DNA from: Planctomycetota bacterium
GTDB taxonomy: Bacteria > Planctomycetota > Planctomycetia > Gemmatales > Gemmataceae
Assembly: GCA_016873095.1 (NCBI GenBank)
Contig: VGYC01000022.1
Location: forward strand, 1 to 55,906
Reading direction: 5' to 3'
Length of the DNA: 55,906 bases
Below are positions 1-8,287 of the stretch, piece by piece; within the stretch, counting starts at the first letter, position 1, and each line of letters begins with the position of its first letter. The notes beneath the pieces were generated by a model that was given only the letters and a program-made list of their open reading frames with translations, was not told the DNA's origin and made no database searches. Made by a program: the position numbers and the translations under genes.

Positions 1-217
1 GTCCCGATTTGGGCTTGGCTGCTGGCTTCTTGTAATGCGGATGCGTGGTCGATGGCGGCTTCGACGAGTTGCTGGGATTCTTGCCGAGCTTGGCTTCGAG
101 TTCCGCCACGCGCGCGGTCAGCACGCGAATCTGCTCCGCCTGCCACTTGATCAAAGCAAGGACTTCAGGCGGCAGCGATGCCAACACTTCTGCCGATACT
201 GTCGGTGGAGCATCCAT
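1..217 (-). CDS. IS66-family transposase, N-terminal fragment (partial)
   Basis: This is the first 72 codons of an IS66 TnpC-type transposase, running off the window edge. The visible part starts MDAPPTVSAEVLASLPPEV. It continues with a coiled-coil-like stretch (WQAEQIRVLTARVAELEAKL) and then the GKNPSNSSKPPS motif, which is the hallmark of IS66 transposase N-termini and leads into the zinc-binding and DDE regions outside the window. The ATG at 215-217 is used. It lies close to the IS tip, which fits the single-ORF (ISBst12-like) IS66 elements. An identical copy lies at 55690-55906. Confidence 0.85.
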   Translation of the reverse strand, partial: MDAPPTVSAEVLASLPPEVLALIKWQAEQIRVLTARVAELEAKLGKNPSNSSKPPSTTHPHYKKPAAKPKSG

Positions 218-277
218 GCCAACCGCAACAGTACCCGAAACCACGATTCCGAGCTATATCGACCCGTGACCGGTTAC
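1..277 (-). mobile_element. IS66-family insertion sequence, end fragment (left window edge)
   Basis: The first 277 bases are the exact reverse complement of 55630-55906. The element tip reads GTAACCGGTCACGG on the minus strand, and IS66-family terminal repeats typically begin GTAA. The transposase start lies 60 bp inside the tip. The element continues out of the window to the left, so the other end and the target duplication cannot be checked. The insertion sits in the 3' part of a cyclic-nucleotide-binding gene whose stop codon is supplied by the IS tip. Confidence 0.85.
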
Positions 278-936
278 TCACGTGACAGATACTGGCACGT
301 GACCTCCGACGCGGCGATGGCATGAGACAACCCGGGAATTGCCATCAGAGCGCGTTCGCCGAAGCAGTCGCCGGGACCGAGTGTTCGCGGCGGCTCTGCG
401 TGCGACTCCAGCATCACCTGACCATTGTCGATGTAGTACCAGCGGTCGCTATCGAGGCCGTCCGACTGCAAGCTGATTCCAGCGGCAAAGCTCACCGGCT
501 TGAGATGATCCAGATACATGAGTGCGGAGCCGGCCGACATGAAGCCGAGGAACGCCCGCTCGCGCAGATAGCCCAGCAGCCCATGCAGCCGTAGCCAGCT
601 CTTGAGGTTGGCGCGCAACTGCAAATTGGCGTTGATGATGCTTGCCAGCTCAGCCAGCGGCAACCGCAGGATGCGCGTCGCACTCGATGCCCGGCAGGTC
701 GCCGTGTTGCGGTTGGGCGACAGCAACCCGTACTCGCCGAAGACCTCGCCGGGCTGGTAATCACCCAGCGATACTTCGCGACGGCTGGCCGCCACGCGCA
801 GCACGCGCACGCGGCCGGACAGGACCAGGCAGGCCCAGGTCGCGGCCGTGCCTTCCTGCAGGATCGTCTCGCCAGTGGCAAAACTCACTTCCTTACCGGA
901 CGAAATCCAGCTTTCCAGGCGTGCCGATGGCAGCAA
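274..936 (-). pseudogene. Cyclic-nucleotide-binding (CRP/FNR-like fold) protein, truncated by IS66
   Basis: The frame encodes two tandem cyclic-nucleotide-binding folds. The first covers about residues 10-105, with LSGRVRVLR and GEVFGEYGLL resembling the phosphate-binding cassette. The second covers about 125-215, with IDNGQVMLES and GPGDCFGERALMA. The reading frame enters the IS66 tip at 277 and stops immediately at its TAA, so the C-terminus is lost. The only start available is a TTG at 936, four codons after an in-frame TAG, so the N-terminus may be damaged too. Tandem cNMP domains of this type head regulatory proteins and some ABC exporters with a C39 peptidase; which of these it was cannot be told. 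Confidence 0.6.
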
Positions 937-945
937 GCGGAATCG

Positions 946-3900
946 TTGCTACAGCGTCGGGGCCTTATCAGCCTGCATGCCCCGAACACGCGCGGCACAA
1001 GATTCGCGATTGAGAAGATGGCGAGTCTTTCTTCGTTGCGTTTTCTGGCACTTGGAGGCTGGAAAACCACGCCAGAGGGATTGAGGGCATTGGCGAGCGC
1101 CCCTGTGCTCGATAGCCTGCAGATCTTGGGCACGTGGACCGGTGCCGAGATCGCCCAGCTTCACAAACTCGCTTGCCTGCGCCAGCTTGATGTCATCACC
1201 GAGCTGACGGATGACGTGATCGATGACCTGGCCAAGCTAAAGCAGGTTTCTCACATACTACTGCATAACACTCGTATCACCAATGAAGGCGCACGCCGAT
1301 TGCAAAAAGCGATCCCCAACGCATTGGTAAATCATCCGGGCATCGATCGAACCGAGGGCGCGCGTGCTGCGTTGCGCTGGGCGCTGGATAACGGCGGCGC
1401 AGCGCATGGTTACCTCAAGGACAATGTTGTCCAAGTTCCATTGCAAAAGATTCCCACCGGGCACTTTCTTGTGGACAGCATCTCGTTCACGGCCGGCGGT
1501 CCAGGGGGCGGCGCGGCCAAGTTTCTTGCACTGCCGGAATTGCGTGCTCTTACCTGGCGGGACCTCAACAATGCCGACGTGGAAGCGGACCATCTCGCGG
1601 CCCTGTCTGGACTGCAGCGCCTCCTCCTGTCCTCAGCCGACATTACAGCCAAGGGTCTGAAGAAACTGACGGCGCTCCGGCGACTTGAGCGACTGCAACT
1701 TTGGTACTGTTCAAAGCTGGCCGGTGATGCGTGGCAGCACCTCCCCGCCTTCAATGTCGGCACGCTGCATCTTGACGGTACGCTCATCGATGACCAAGCC
1801 CTGGCCCACGTCGCCGCCTGCACTCACCTGCAAGAATTGGCGCTGAACGGCTGCGGCAAAGTGACGGCCGCCGGTCTGGATCATTTGTCGAAGCTGCCGA
1901 CGCTACGATATCTACAGCTTGCTCGCAACCAATTGACGGACGACGCCGTCACCCCGCTCACGAAGCTGTCGAGCGTTCGGGTCCTCAACCTCCAGAAGAC
2001 AAAGGTCACCGCCGCCGGCATCGCCGAGCTGCGAAAGGCGTTGCCCAGGTGCGCCATCTTCTGGGACGGCCCGGCAGTGATTCCAGGGGCGGAAACAGCC
2101 AGTGCCTTCCCGCCCCTCGATCCAGCCTGGGTCAAGATGGTACAGGCCATGAAGCCGGAGGAGCAGGCCAAGGAAGTCGCCGCGGAGTTGAAACGGCGGA
2201 ATTCGGGGTTCGACGGCAATCTGAAATACGAGCTTAAGGATAATGTCTGGCAACTCACTCTGTCGTCTGATCAGATTACCGACCTCTCACCGATCCGGGC
2301 GTTTCCCGAACTCAAGGCGCTCCTTTGCCGCGGTGACCGCGAGGCGAAATCCGGCCGGTTGTGCGACCTGTCGCCCCTGGCCGGCCTGCAACTGACAAAT
2401 GTTGAGTTCGCCCATAATCGCCTCTTGACCGACCTCGAACCGCTGCGCGGCATGCCCCTGCTTTCGATCCGGCTCACCAATACGGGCGTCACGAACCTCG
2501 GGCCCCTTCGGGACTGCGTCAAGCTCACGGCCCTCGGAATCGAGGGCACGCGGGTCACCGACCTGGAACCGCTACGCGAGCGAAAAATGCTCCTCCTCTA
2601 CCTGTCGGGCGCCCCACTACGAGACATCTCGATCCTGGCCAGCTTCCCACTCAAGTACCTGAACTTCGAACCGCGTTCCGCTGAAGAAGTCGCCCTACTG
2701 CGCTCGATCAAGACCCTGGAAACCATCAACGGCGTCCCCGCAGCACAGTTCTGGAAGCAACGGGACGCCAGGCCGGCCGCGACTTTCACCAACAAGCTAG
2801 GCATGAAATTCGCGCTGGTGCCCAAGGGCTCGGCGTGGTTGAGCTGGCGCCAGAGTAACCAACGCGGCAAGAAAGTAGAGATGCCGCATGACTTCTACCT
2901 GGGCGTCTATGAAGTGACGCAAGGAGAATGGAAAGCGCTGATGGGAGACAATCCCAGCAATTTCAAGAACGTCTCAGGTGCAACGAAGGAGGACCAGGAT
3001 CGATTTCCAGTCGAACAAGTGTCCTGGGAGGACATCCAGAAATTCATCAAGCGGCTGAACGAAACGGAAAAGGATCAGGGCTGGATCTACCGCTTGCCAA
3101 AGGAGTCCGAGTGGGAATACGCATGCCGAGGCGGCCCAGGCGACAGGAGCGCCGGTGAATTCGATTTCTATCTGGAGAAGCCGAGCAACGAATTACTGCC
3201 GGGGCAGGCCAATTTCGAGCACGGCAACGGCTTGAAGCGCACCTGCAAGGTTGGCTCGTACCCGCCCAACCGCCTGGGGCTCCATGACATGCTCGGCAAT
3301 GTCTTTGAACTGTGTGCCGGGGACAATGCTACGAATTGGTTTTTCTTGGGTGGAAGCTGGGATACCGGCAGCGACCATTGCCGCGCCTCGGCGCGTACTT
3401 GGGCGTCCCTGACTTATCGCAATCACAATCACGGCTTTCGGGTCGCGCGCGTCCCCAGAAACGCGACTGCACGAGTGCCTGTCAAGTATCGAGCAAAAAC
3501 GTTCGACCAGCTAGCGCCTTCGTCCCGGCACAGGAACGTCCTGGGAATGGAGTTTGCAAGAATCCCCAAGGGCAAGGCGTGGCTGGGCGGACGCGGCGGC
3601 AAGCCGGGCACGAAGGTGGTGGACATGCCGCACGACTTCTTCCTGGGCATCTACGAAGTTACGCAGGAGGAATGGCAGAAGGTCACCGGACAAAACCCAA
3701 GCTGGTTTTCACGGAAAGGCGGCGGTCGAGTCAGCGTCTTGGGCATCCCCGACGCGGAACTGAAGCAGTTTCCAGTGGAATCCATTTCCTGGCATGACGC
3801 GCAGAAGTTTTTGGCGCGGCTCAATCAACTTGCCAAGGAGCCTGGCTGGGTCTATCGGTTGCCCCGCGATGCCGAATGGGAATACGCCTGCCGGGGCGGG

Positions 3901-4452
3901 CCGATGAAGGACGCGGCGGAAAGCGGCTTCGATTTTTATTTCGGTCAACCGAGCAACAAGCTGCTGCCCGATCAAGCGAATTTTGGACATCATGACAGCA
4001 GCCTGGAAAGACCGTGTGCAACTGGCTCGTACCCTGCAAATCCCCTGGGCTTGCATGACATGCACGACAATGTCGCGGAGTGGTCCGATGTCGCTGTTGC
4101 CAATACTCAATGCTTGGTTGTTGGCGGCAACTGGTCAGCAAACGCGAAGAATTGTGTGGCCGTGGCGGGCCATGCCGCGCCACTGGCGAGTCCGTCCCCA
4201 GGTCTGGGGCTCCGTATCGCGCGCGTGCCCCAGGATCCCTCCAAGCTCCCCGATCCAAAAGCGTTCAAGCACGACGGCGGCGATCGCGGCATGTCGCGCT
4301 TCACCAACGCCATCGGCATGAAGCTCATGCCCATCCCCGCCGGCGAGTTCCTGATGGGTTCGCCCAAGGATGAAGCCGACCACCAGAACGGCGAAGGGTG
4401 CGCGTCGAGCTGGTCCGGCCGGCGGCGGCACGGACGATCTTTCAGGTGGTGA
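946..4452 (+). CDS. Leucine-rich-repeat protein with two SUMF1/FGE-type domains and a cut-off third
   Basis: Long protein of about 1168 residues. Residues ~20-375 are leucine-rich repeats of the LTxLxxLxL kind. Residues ~400-600 are a second LRR block with a different phasing (ITDLSPIRAF, LCDLSPLAGL). Two formylglycine-generating-enzyme-like (SUMF1) domains follow at ~615-838 and ~865-1095, each with a YEVTQxEW, PVExxSW, LPxExEWEYACRGG and GLHDMxxN series. A third begins at ~1119 (IGMKLMPIPAGEFLMGSP) but loses homology after about 30 residues, at nt ~4398, and runs into an unrelated tail. The first start is a TTG; ATG at 1018 is an alternative. FGE-like domains in planctomycetes are often non-enzymatic or lectin-like, so activity is not claimed. 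Confidence 0.8.
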   Translation: MLQRRGLISLHAPNTRGTRFAIEKMASLSSLRFLALGGWKTTPEGLRALASAPVLDSLQILGTWTGAEIAQLHKLACLRQLDVITELTDDVIDDLAKLKQVSHILLHNTRITNEGARRLQKAIPNALVNHPGIDRTEGARAALRWALDNGGAAHGYLKDNVVQVPLQKIPTGHFLVDSISFTAGGPGGGAAKFLALPELRALTWRDLNNADVEADHLAALSGLQRLLLSSADITAKGLKKLTALRRLERLQLWYCSKLAGDAWQHLPAFNVGTLHLDGTLIDDQALAHVAACTHLQELALNGCGKVTAAGLDHLSKLPTLRYLQLARNQLTDDAVTPLTKLSSVRVLNLQKTKVTAAGIAELRKALPRCAIFWDGPAVIPGAETASAFPPLDPAWVKMVQAMKPEEQAKEVAAELKRRNSGFDGNLKYELKDNVWQLTLSSDQITDLSPIRAFPELKALLCRGDREAKSGRLCDLSPLAGLQLTNVEFAHNRLLTDLEPLRGMPLLSIRLTNTGVTNLGPLRDCVKLTALGIEGTRVTDLEPLRERKMLLLYLSGAPLRDISILASFPLKYLNFEPRSAEEVALLRSIKTLETINGVPAAQFWKQRDARPAATFTNKLGMKFALVPKGSAWLSWRQSNQRGKKVEMPHDFYLGVYEVTQGEWKALMGDNPSNFKNVSGATKEDQDRFPVEQVSWEDIQKFIKRLNETEKDQGWIYRLPKESEWEYACRGGPGDRSAGEFDFYLEKPSNELLPGQANFEHGNGLKRTCKVGSYPPNRLGLHDMLGNVFELCAGDNATNWFFLGGSWDTGSDHCRASARTWASLTYRNHNHGFRVARVPRNATARVPVKYRAKTFDQLAPSSRHRNVLGMEFARIPKGKAWLGGRGGKPGTKVVDMPHDFFLGIYEVTQEEWQKVTGQNPSWFSRKGGGRVSVLGIPDAELKQFPVESISWHDAQKFLARLNQLAKEPGWVYRLPRDAEWEYACRGGPMKDAAESGFDFYFGQPSNKLLPDQANFGHHDSSLERPCATGSYPANPLGLHDMHDNVAEWSDVAVANTQCLVVGGNWSANAKNCVAVAGHAAPLASPSPGLGLRIARVPQDPSKLPDPKAFKHDGGDRGMSRFTNAIGMKLMPIPAGEFLMGSPKDEADHQNGEGCASSWSGRRRHGRSFRW

Positions 4453-4472
4453 ATGGGGAGTGAAGCGGCAGC

Positions 4473-4639
4473 GATTCATTGCGTTGCCACTCCTCTCTCA
4501 GCACTCTCAGCACCCCGGCAACGAATCTGCCCAGACACGTGATTGGCACAAGTCATTCGTGTGCCTTGCGTTGTGCCATTTCCGCAACGCTGATGATTCA
4601 TTGCCGGGGTGCTGAGAGAGGGGTGGTAACGCAACGAAT
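4473..4639. repeat. 167-bp nested inverted-repeat element (MITE-like)
   Basis: The left arm at 4473-4527 and the right arm at 4595-4639 are imperfect reverse complements. The shared core reads CTCTCAGCACCCCGGCAA; the left arm carries an extra 9-bp CTCTCAGCA-type duplication. Inside lies a second, 8-bp inverted repeat (TGGCACAA...TTGTGCCA). It fills the gap between the LRR/SUMF1 gene and the nucleotidyltransferase. The rest of 4453-4828 holds no gene that I can support. Confidence 0.7.
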
Positions 4640-4828
4640 GTTGCCGCCTCGGCAAGTCTGCAGATGCGGCGACAAGATGGCGTGATTCGCGTGCTGGGTT
4701 TCATTCTCTTGCTCGGTCATGAGAGAATCGAAGGCCAGCAAAGGCGGTCGCGAGCCTCGGCGAAAAACCGCAAAAAACCGCGAAATTTGCGGCTGCACTC
4801 ATCGCCCCATGTCTGTTACCATGACGCC

Positions 4829-5449
4829 ATGACCGCGCCACTACAATCTCGCTGGACGGCCCAGACCGTCGGCATGAGTTACGATATCCTGGACCGGATG
4901 GAGCGTGCCGTGGCCAAGGTGCGTGAACGGCTGTTGCGAGCGACCGCGGCCTTGAACGAGGCCGGCATTGCCTATGCCGTCGTCGGCGGCAATGCCGTGG
5001 CCTCATGGGTGGCAACCGTCGATGAGGGCGCTGTTCGTAACACGCGCGATGTGGACCTGCTTGTCCGGCGTGACGACTTGCCGGCCATCACCGCCGCTCT
5101 GGAACGAGCCGGTTTCGTCCGCGATGAACTACTTGATGTCGTGATGTTTCGCGATGGACCCGACGGCAAGCCCAGCGAGGCAGTCCATCTGCTGTTCGCC
5201 GGTGAGAAGACTCGGCCCGATCATCTGCTGCCGGCACCGGTTATCCAGACCGTGCAAGATCCCGCGAATTTCAGGGTGATCGCTGTCGAGTCCTTGATCT
5301 CGATGAAGCTCATGTCCAATCGGGATAAGGATCGGACTCATCTGCGTGACCTGATCGGCGTCGGGCTCATTGATGCTTCGTGGCTCGAGAAGCTGCCGCC
5401 AGGACTGGCGGAACGGCTCAAGCAGATTCTGGACACGCCGGACTCGTGA
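4829..5449 (+). CDS. Nucleotidyltransferase-fold protein (AbiEii/MNT-like)
   Basis: About 206 residues. The segment YAVVGGNAVASW followed by TRDVDLLV matches the GG-x-A ... DxD signature of the polymerase-beta nucleotidyltransferase superfamily; the aspartates would bind metal. A conserved SLISMKLMSNRDKDRTHLRDL segment fits the region seen in stand-alone NTase-fold proteins related to AbiEii or MNT toxins. No HEPN or AbiEi-type partner lies beside it, so a toxin-antitoxin role is not supported here. ATG at 4829 was chosen because it begins the conserved region with a short leader; ATG at 4874 is an alternative. Confidence 0.7.
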   Translation: MTAPLQSRWTAQTVGMSYDILDRMERAVAKVRERLLRATAALNEAGIAYAVVGGNAVASWVATVDEGAVRNTRDVDLLVRRDDLPAITAALERAGFVRDELLDVVMFRDGPDGKPSEAVHLLFAGEKTRPDHLLPAPVIQTVQDPANFRVIAVESLISMKLMSNRDKDRTHLRDLIGVGLIDASWLEKLPPGLAERLKQILDTPDS

Positions 5450-5521
5450 GCTCAGAACTTCCCGAGAGCGCTCGTATCCTGCGCGGCGTTTCGCCGACTG
5501 AGTGCGCGCACGTTTGCCGGC

Positions 5522-5548
5522 TTGCGGTATCGTGGCGCGCCATATAAT
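5522..5548 (+). promoter_or_regulatory. Possible sigma-70 type promoter of argS
   Basis: A perfect TATAAT at 5543-5548 has a TTGCGG at 5522-5527 upstream with a short 15-bp spacer. Transcription would begin near 5555, which favours the argS start at 5585 over the in-frame ATG at 5552. Confidence 0.35.
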
Positions 5549-5584
5549 CGTATGATTGTCCAAGAGTCCTTCGATACGGACGCG

Positions 5585-7405
5585 ATGCACCCACTTAGCC
5601 GCATCCAGCAGAGATTTCGCGACGCGCTTCAGGGCATGGCGGCGGATGTCGAGCCGTACGTGGCCATGGTGAAGCCGGCCCAGGACGCCAGGCATGGCGA
5701 CTACCAGGCCAACTGCGCCATGAGCCTGGCCAAGACGCTCGGCAAGAAGCCGCGCGACATCGCCCAGCAGATCGTCGGCAAGCTCGACCTCGGCGACCTG
5801 TTGCAAGCGCCGGAGATCGCCGGCCCCGGGTTCATCAACCTGCGGCTGCGCGACGACTGGATCGCCGCCCGGCTGCGTGACATGGCGGCGGACGAACGCC
5901 TCGGCGTCGCCGCCGCCCAGGCGCCGCGCACCATCGTCATCGATTTCAGCTCGCCCAACGTCGCCAAGCCGATGCACGTCGGCCACCTGCGCAGCACCAT
6001 CATCGGCGACGCCCTGGCGCGGCTATTCCGCTTCCTCGGCCATCGCGTCATCGCCGACAACCATCTCGGCGACTGGGGCACGCAGTTCGGCATGTTGCTC
6101 CACGCGTTCAAGAACTTCCGCGACGAGCAGGCCCTCAAGAGCGATCCGGTCCGCGAGATGCTTCGGCTATATCTCAAGGTGCGCGAGCTGATGCGCGCGG
6201 CCGAGGTAGACGAGGATGATGCCGGTCCATCTGCCAGGACTTACAGCGCCGATGAGATTGCCCAAGCCCGCCAGGTCGCCGACGCCGCGCGAACGGAAAC
6301 GGCGCGGCTTCACGCCGGCGATGCCGAGAACGTGGCACTGTGGGAGCAATTCATGCCCTGGTGCCTCGAGGAGATCGACCGCATCTACCGCCGGCTCGAC
6401 GTGCGCTTCGACCACACTCACGGCGAGAGCTTCTACAACCCGATGCTCGACGGCGTCGTCCGCGATCTCCTCGACAAGAAGATCGCCGAGGAAAGCCAGG
6501 GAGCGATCGCCATCTTCCTGGACCCGGAAAGGAAACAGCCGCCGGCGCTGGTGCGGAAGAAGGACGGCGCTTTCACCTATACCACGTCCGACCTGGCGAC
6601 GATCCGCTACCGCGCGGACACCTGGCAGCCGGACGCCATGTTATATGTCGTGGATGCCCGGCAGGCGTTGCACTTCAAGAACCTGTTCACCGCAGCGCGG
6701 AAGTGGGGCTACGACAAGGTCGCGCTGGAGCATGTCTCGTTCGGCTCGGTGCTGGGCGAGGACCGCAAACCGCTCAAGACGCGTGAAGGCGGCGCCGTCG
6801 AGCTGGGCAGCTTGATCGAGGAAGCCGTCGCCCGGGCCGGACAGATGTACGAGCAGATCCGCGCGGAGCGCATCGAGCGCGGCGACGAAGTCCCCGAATT
6901 GACTGCGGAAGAGCGCAAGCAGATTGAAGAAGCGGTCGGCATCGGCGCGGTCAAGTATGCCGACCTGTGCCAGAACCGCGCGACCGACTACGTCTTCAGC
7001 TGGTCCAAGATGCTGGCGATGACCGGCAACACCGCCACGTACATGCAGTACGCCTACGCACGCAACCGCAGCATCTTCCGCAAGGGGGACGTGGACGTGT
7101 CCCGCTTCCGCGCCAGCCCGCCGCCGGTCGTCGTCGCGCATCCGGCCGAACGCGCCCTGGCGATGGAACTGCTCCGCCTCGAAGAGACGCTGCACAGCGC
7201 CGCCGCCGAGTATCAGCCCAGCGACATCACCAACTACCTCTGGAACCTGTCGAAGAGCTACAGCAGCTTCTTCGACAAGTGCCCCGTCCTGAAGGCCGAC
7301 ACGCCGGAGCTACGCGATAGCCGCCTGCTGCTCTGCGACCTGACGGCGCGGACCATCCAGCAGTGCCTGGGGTTGCTGGGTATCCGCACGATCGAGATGA
7401 TGTGA
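5585..7405 (+). CDS. argS: Arginine--tRNA ligase
   Basis: Cytoplasmic class I aminoacyl-tRNA synthetase charging tRNA-Arg with arginine, 606 residues. An N-terminal Arg-S additional domain (DARHGDYQANCAMSLAK) precedes the catalytic fold. The HIGH motif appears as PNVAKPMHVGHLRS near residue 120. The KMSKS region has the degenerate ArgS form, GEDRKPLKTREGG. The C-terminal anticodon-binding DALR domain ends in LLGIRTIEMM, as usual for the family. The start at 5585 (MHPLSRIQQRF) matches the usual ArgS N-terminus and fits the TATAAT just upstream; an in-frame ATG at 5552 is possible. It appears monocistronic, with palindromic repeats downstream. Confidence 0.95.
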   Translation: MHPLSRIQQRFRDALQGMAADVEPYVAMVKPAQDARHGDYQANCAMSLAKTLGKKPRDIAQQIVGKLDLGDLLQAPEIAGPGFINLRLRDDWIAARLRDMAADERLGVAAAQAPRTIVIDFSSPNVAKPMHVGHLRSTIIGDALARLFRFLGHRVIADNHLGDWGTQFGMLLHAFKNFRDEQALKSDPVREMLRLYLKVRELMRAAEVDEDDAGPSARTYSADEIAQARQVADAARTETARLHAGDAENVALWEQFMPWCLEEIDRIYRRLDVRFDHTHGESFYNPMLDGVVRDLLDKKIAEESQGAIAIFLDPERKQPPALVRKKDGAFTYTTSDLATIRYRADTWQPDAMLYVVDARQALHFKNLFTAARKWGYDKVALEHVSFGSVLGEDRKPLKTREGGAVELGSLIEEAVARAGQMYEQIRAERIERGDEVPELTAEERKQIEEAVGIGAVKYADLCQNRATDYVFSWSKMLAMTGNTATYMQYAYARNRSIFRKGDVDVSRFRASPPPVVVAHPAERALAMELLRLEETLHSAAAEYQPSDITNYLWNLSKSYSSFFDKCPVLKADTPELRDSRLLLCDLTARTIQQCLGLLGIRTIEMM

Positions 7406-7426
7406 GGGAGCAACGGCGCTTCGCTT

Positions 7427-7552
7427 GGGTGCCATGCTCACGGCTTTGCGTGAGCATGGCTGCGATTGAGCCTCGCGATGTGCCAAACTCAAGACGAACG
7501 CCACGGCCCCAGCGGGCCTCCATGCTCACGCAAAGCCGTGAGCATGGCACCC
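7427..7552. repeat. Two inverted copies of a 33-bp palindromic (REP-like) element
   Basis: The copy at 7427-7459 and the copy at 7520-7552 are exact reverse complements of one another. Each is itself a hairpin with core GCTCACGCAAAGCCGTGAGC. A third, slightly diverged copy is at 22975-23012. The pair lies between the convergent argS and exonuclease genes and could also act as a bidirectional transcription barrier. Confidence 0.8.
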
Positions 7553-7589
7553 GTGCGCTCGTGCGGCCCGGTCGGAAACAGGCATCCGC

Positions 7590-8147
7590 CTAACTTTGTG
7601 CTCTCCGTCCTGCCAGCATGTTGCAGAACAGCGCTCCTTGCCCGATGGCGTCGTCCAGGGCGACGTGCGTGTGCGGCAGCTTGTCGAACCAGGCGGCCGG
7701 CATGTTCTTCTTCACGGAGTCGCGATAGCCGATGCCGAGCAGGGCCATGGCGTAGGTCTTGATGTCGAGGGCGGAATGGGAGAAGGGGCTCTCGCCGGCG
7801 AAGCGCATGAGATACCAGTAGACGAACAGAAAGTCGTACGCGGCCGGGTAGGCGACGAACACCGGCTTGCCGGGCAATGCCTTCAGCCAGGCGACATACT
7901 CGGGCATGACGACGGCCGGCTCGCGCGGATCGGTCCGGCAGGCGGTCCATGCCTCCGGTTGCGTCTGCCACCAGGCCATCGTCTTGGGATCGCCGAGCGC
8001 ATCGGGCAGCGTGACCAGGTTGGCGGCGAAGGTGCCCAGCAGTTTCTTGTCGGCAGTGTATGCCGCCGAGCCGAAGCTGAGCATGGAATTCGGACCGGGA
8101 ATCGGCCCATCCGCCTCGACATCGGTGCTGATGTAGATCTCTGACAT
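7590..8147 (-). CDS. DEDDh-type 3'-5' exonuclease
   Basis: About 185 residues, the size of a stand-alone DnaQ-like exonuclease. Exo I is STDVEADGP (Asp and Glu metal ligands, residues ~5-10). Exo II is [15 protein letters not shown] (Asp). Exo III is [14 protein letters not shown], with His and Asp spaced as in the DEDDh class. Such enzymes trim RNA or DNA 3' ends; the substrate is not evident. The ATG at 8147 is preceded by AAGGAAA at good spacing, so it is preferred over an upstream in-frame ATG at 8165. It is convergent with argS. Confidence 0.8.
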   Translation of the reverse strand: MSEIYISTDVEADGPIPGPNSMLSFGSAAYTADKKLLGTFAANLVTLPDALGDPKTMAWWQTQPEAWTACRTDPREPAVVMPEYVAWLKALPGKPVFVAYPAAYDFLFVYWYLMRFAGESPFSHSALDIKTYAMALLGIGYRDSVKKNMPAAWFDKLPHTHVALDDAIGQGALFCNMLAGRRAQS

Positions 8148-8287
8148 CGGACAGTTTCCTTCCACTTGTCAAGACGCATGCCAGAGTTGATCGGTTCAAT
8201 GAATTCTGTGCGCGGAGTCGTGAGTGCGAGGGTGAAGCGCCAAGTCTCGCAGCATGTGGCAGCATGAGTCGGCATGTGGCGCGGTGT

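Noticed and set aside
4829-5449. AbiE or MNT/HEPN toxin-antitoxin pair
   Set aside because: Only the nucleotidyltransferase is present; neighbours are a repeat and argS.
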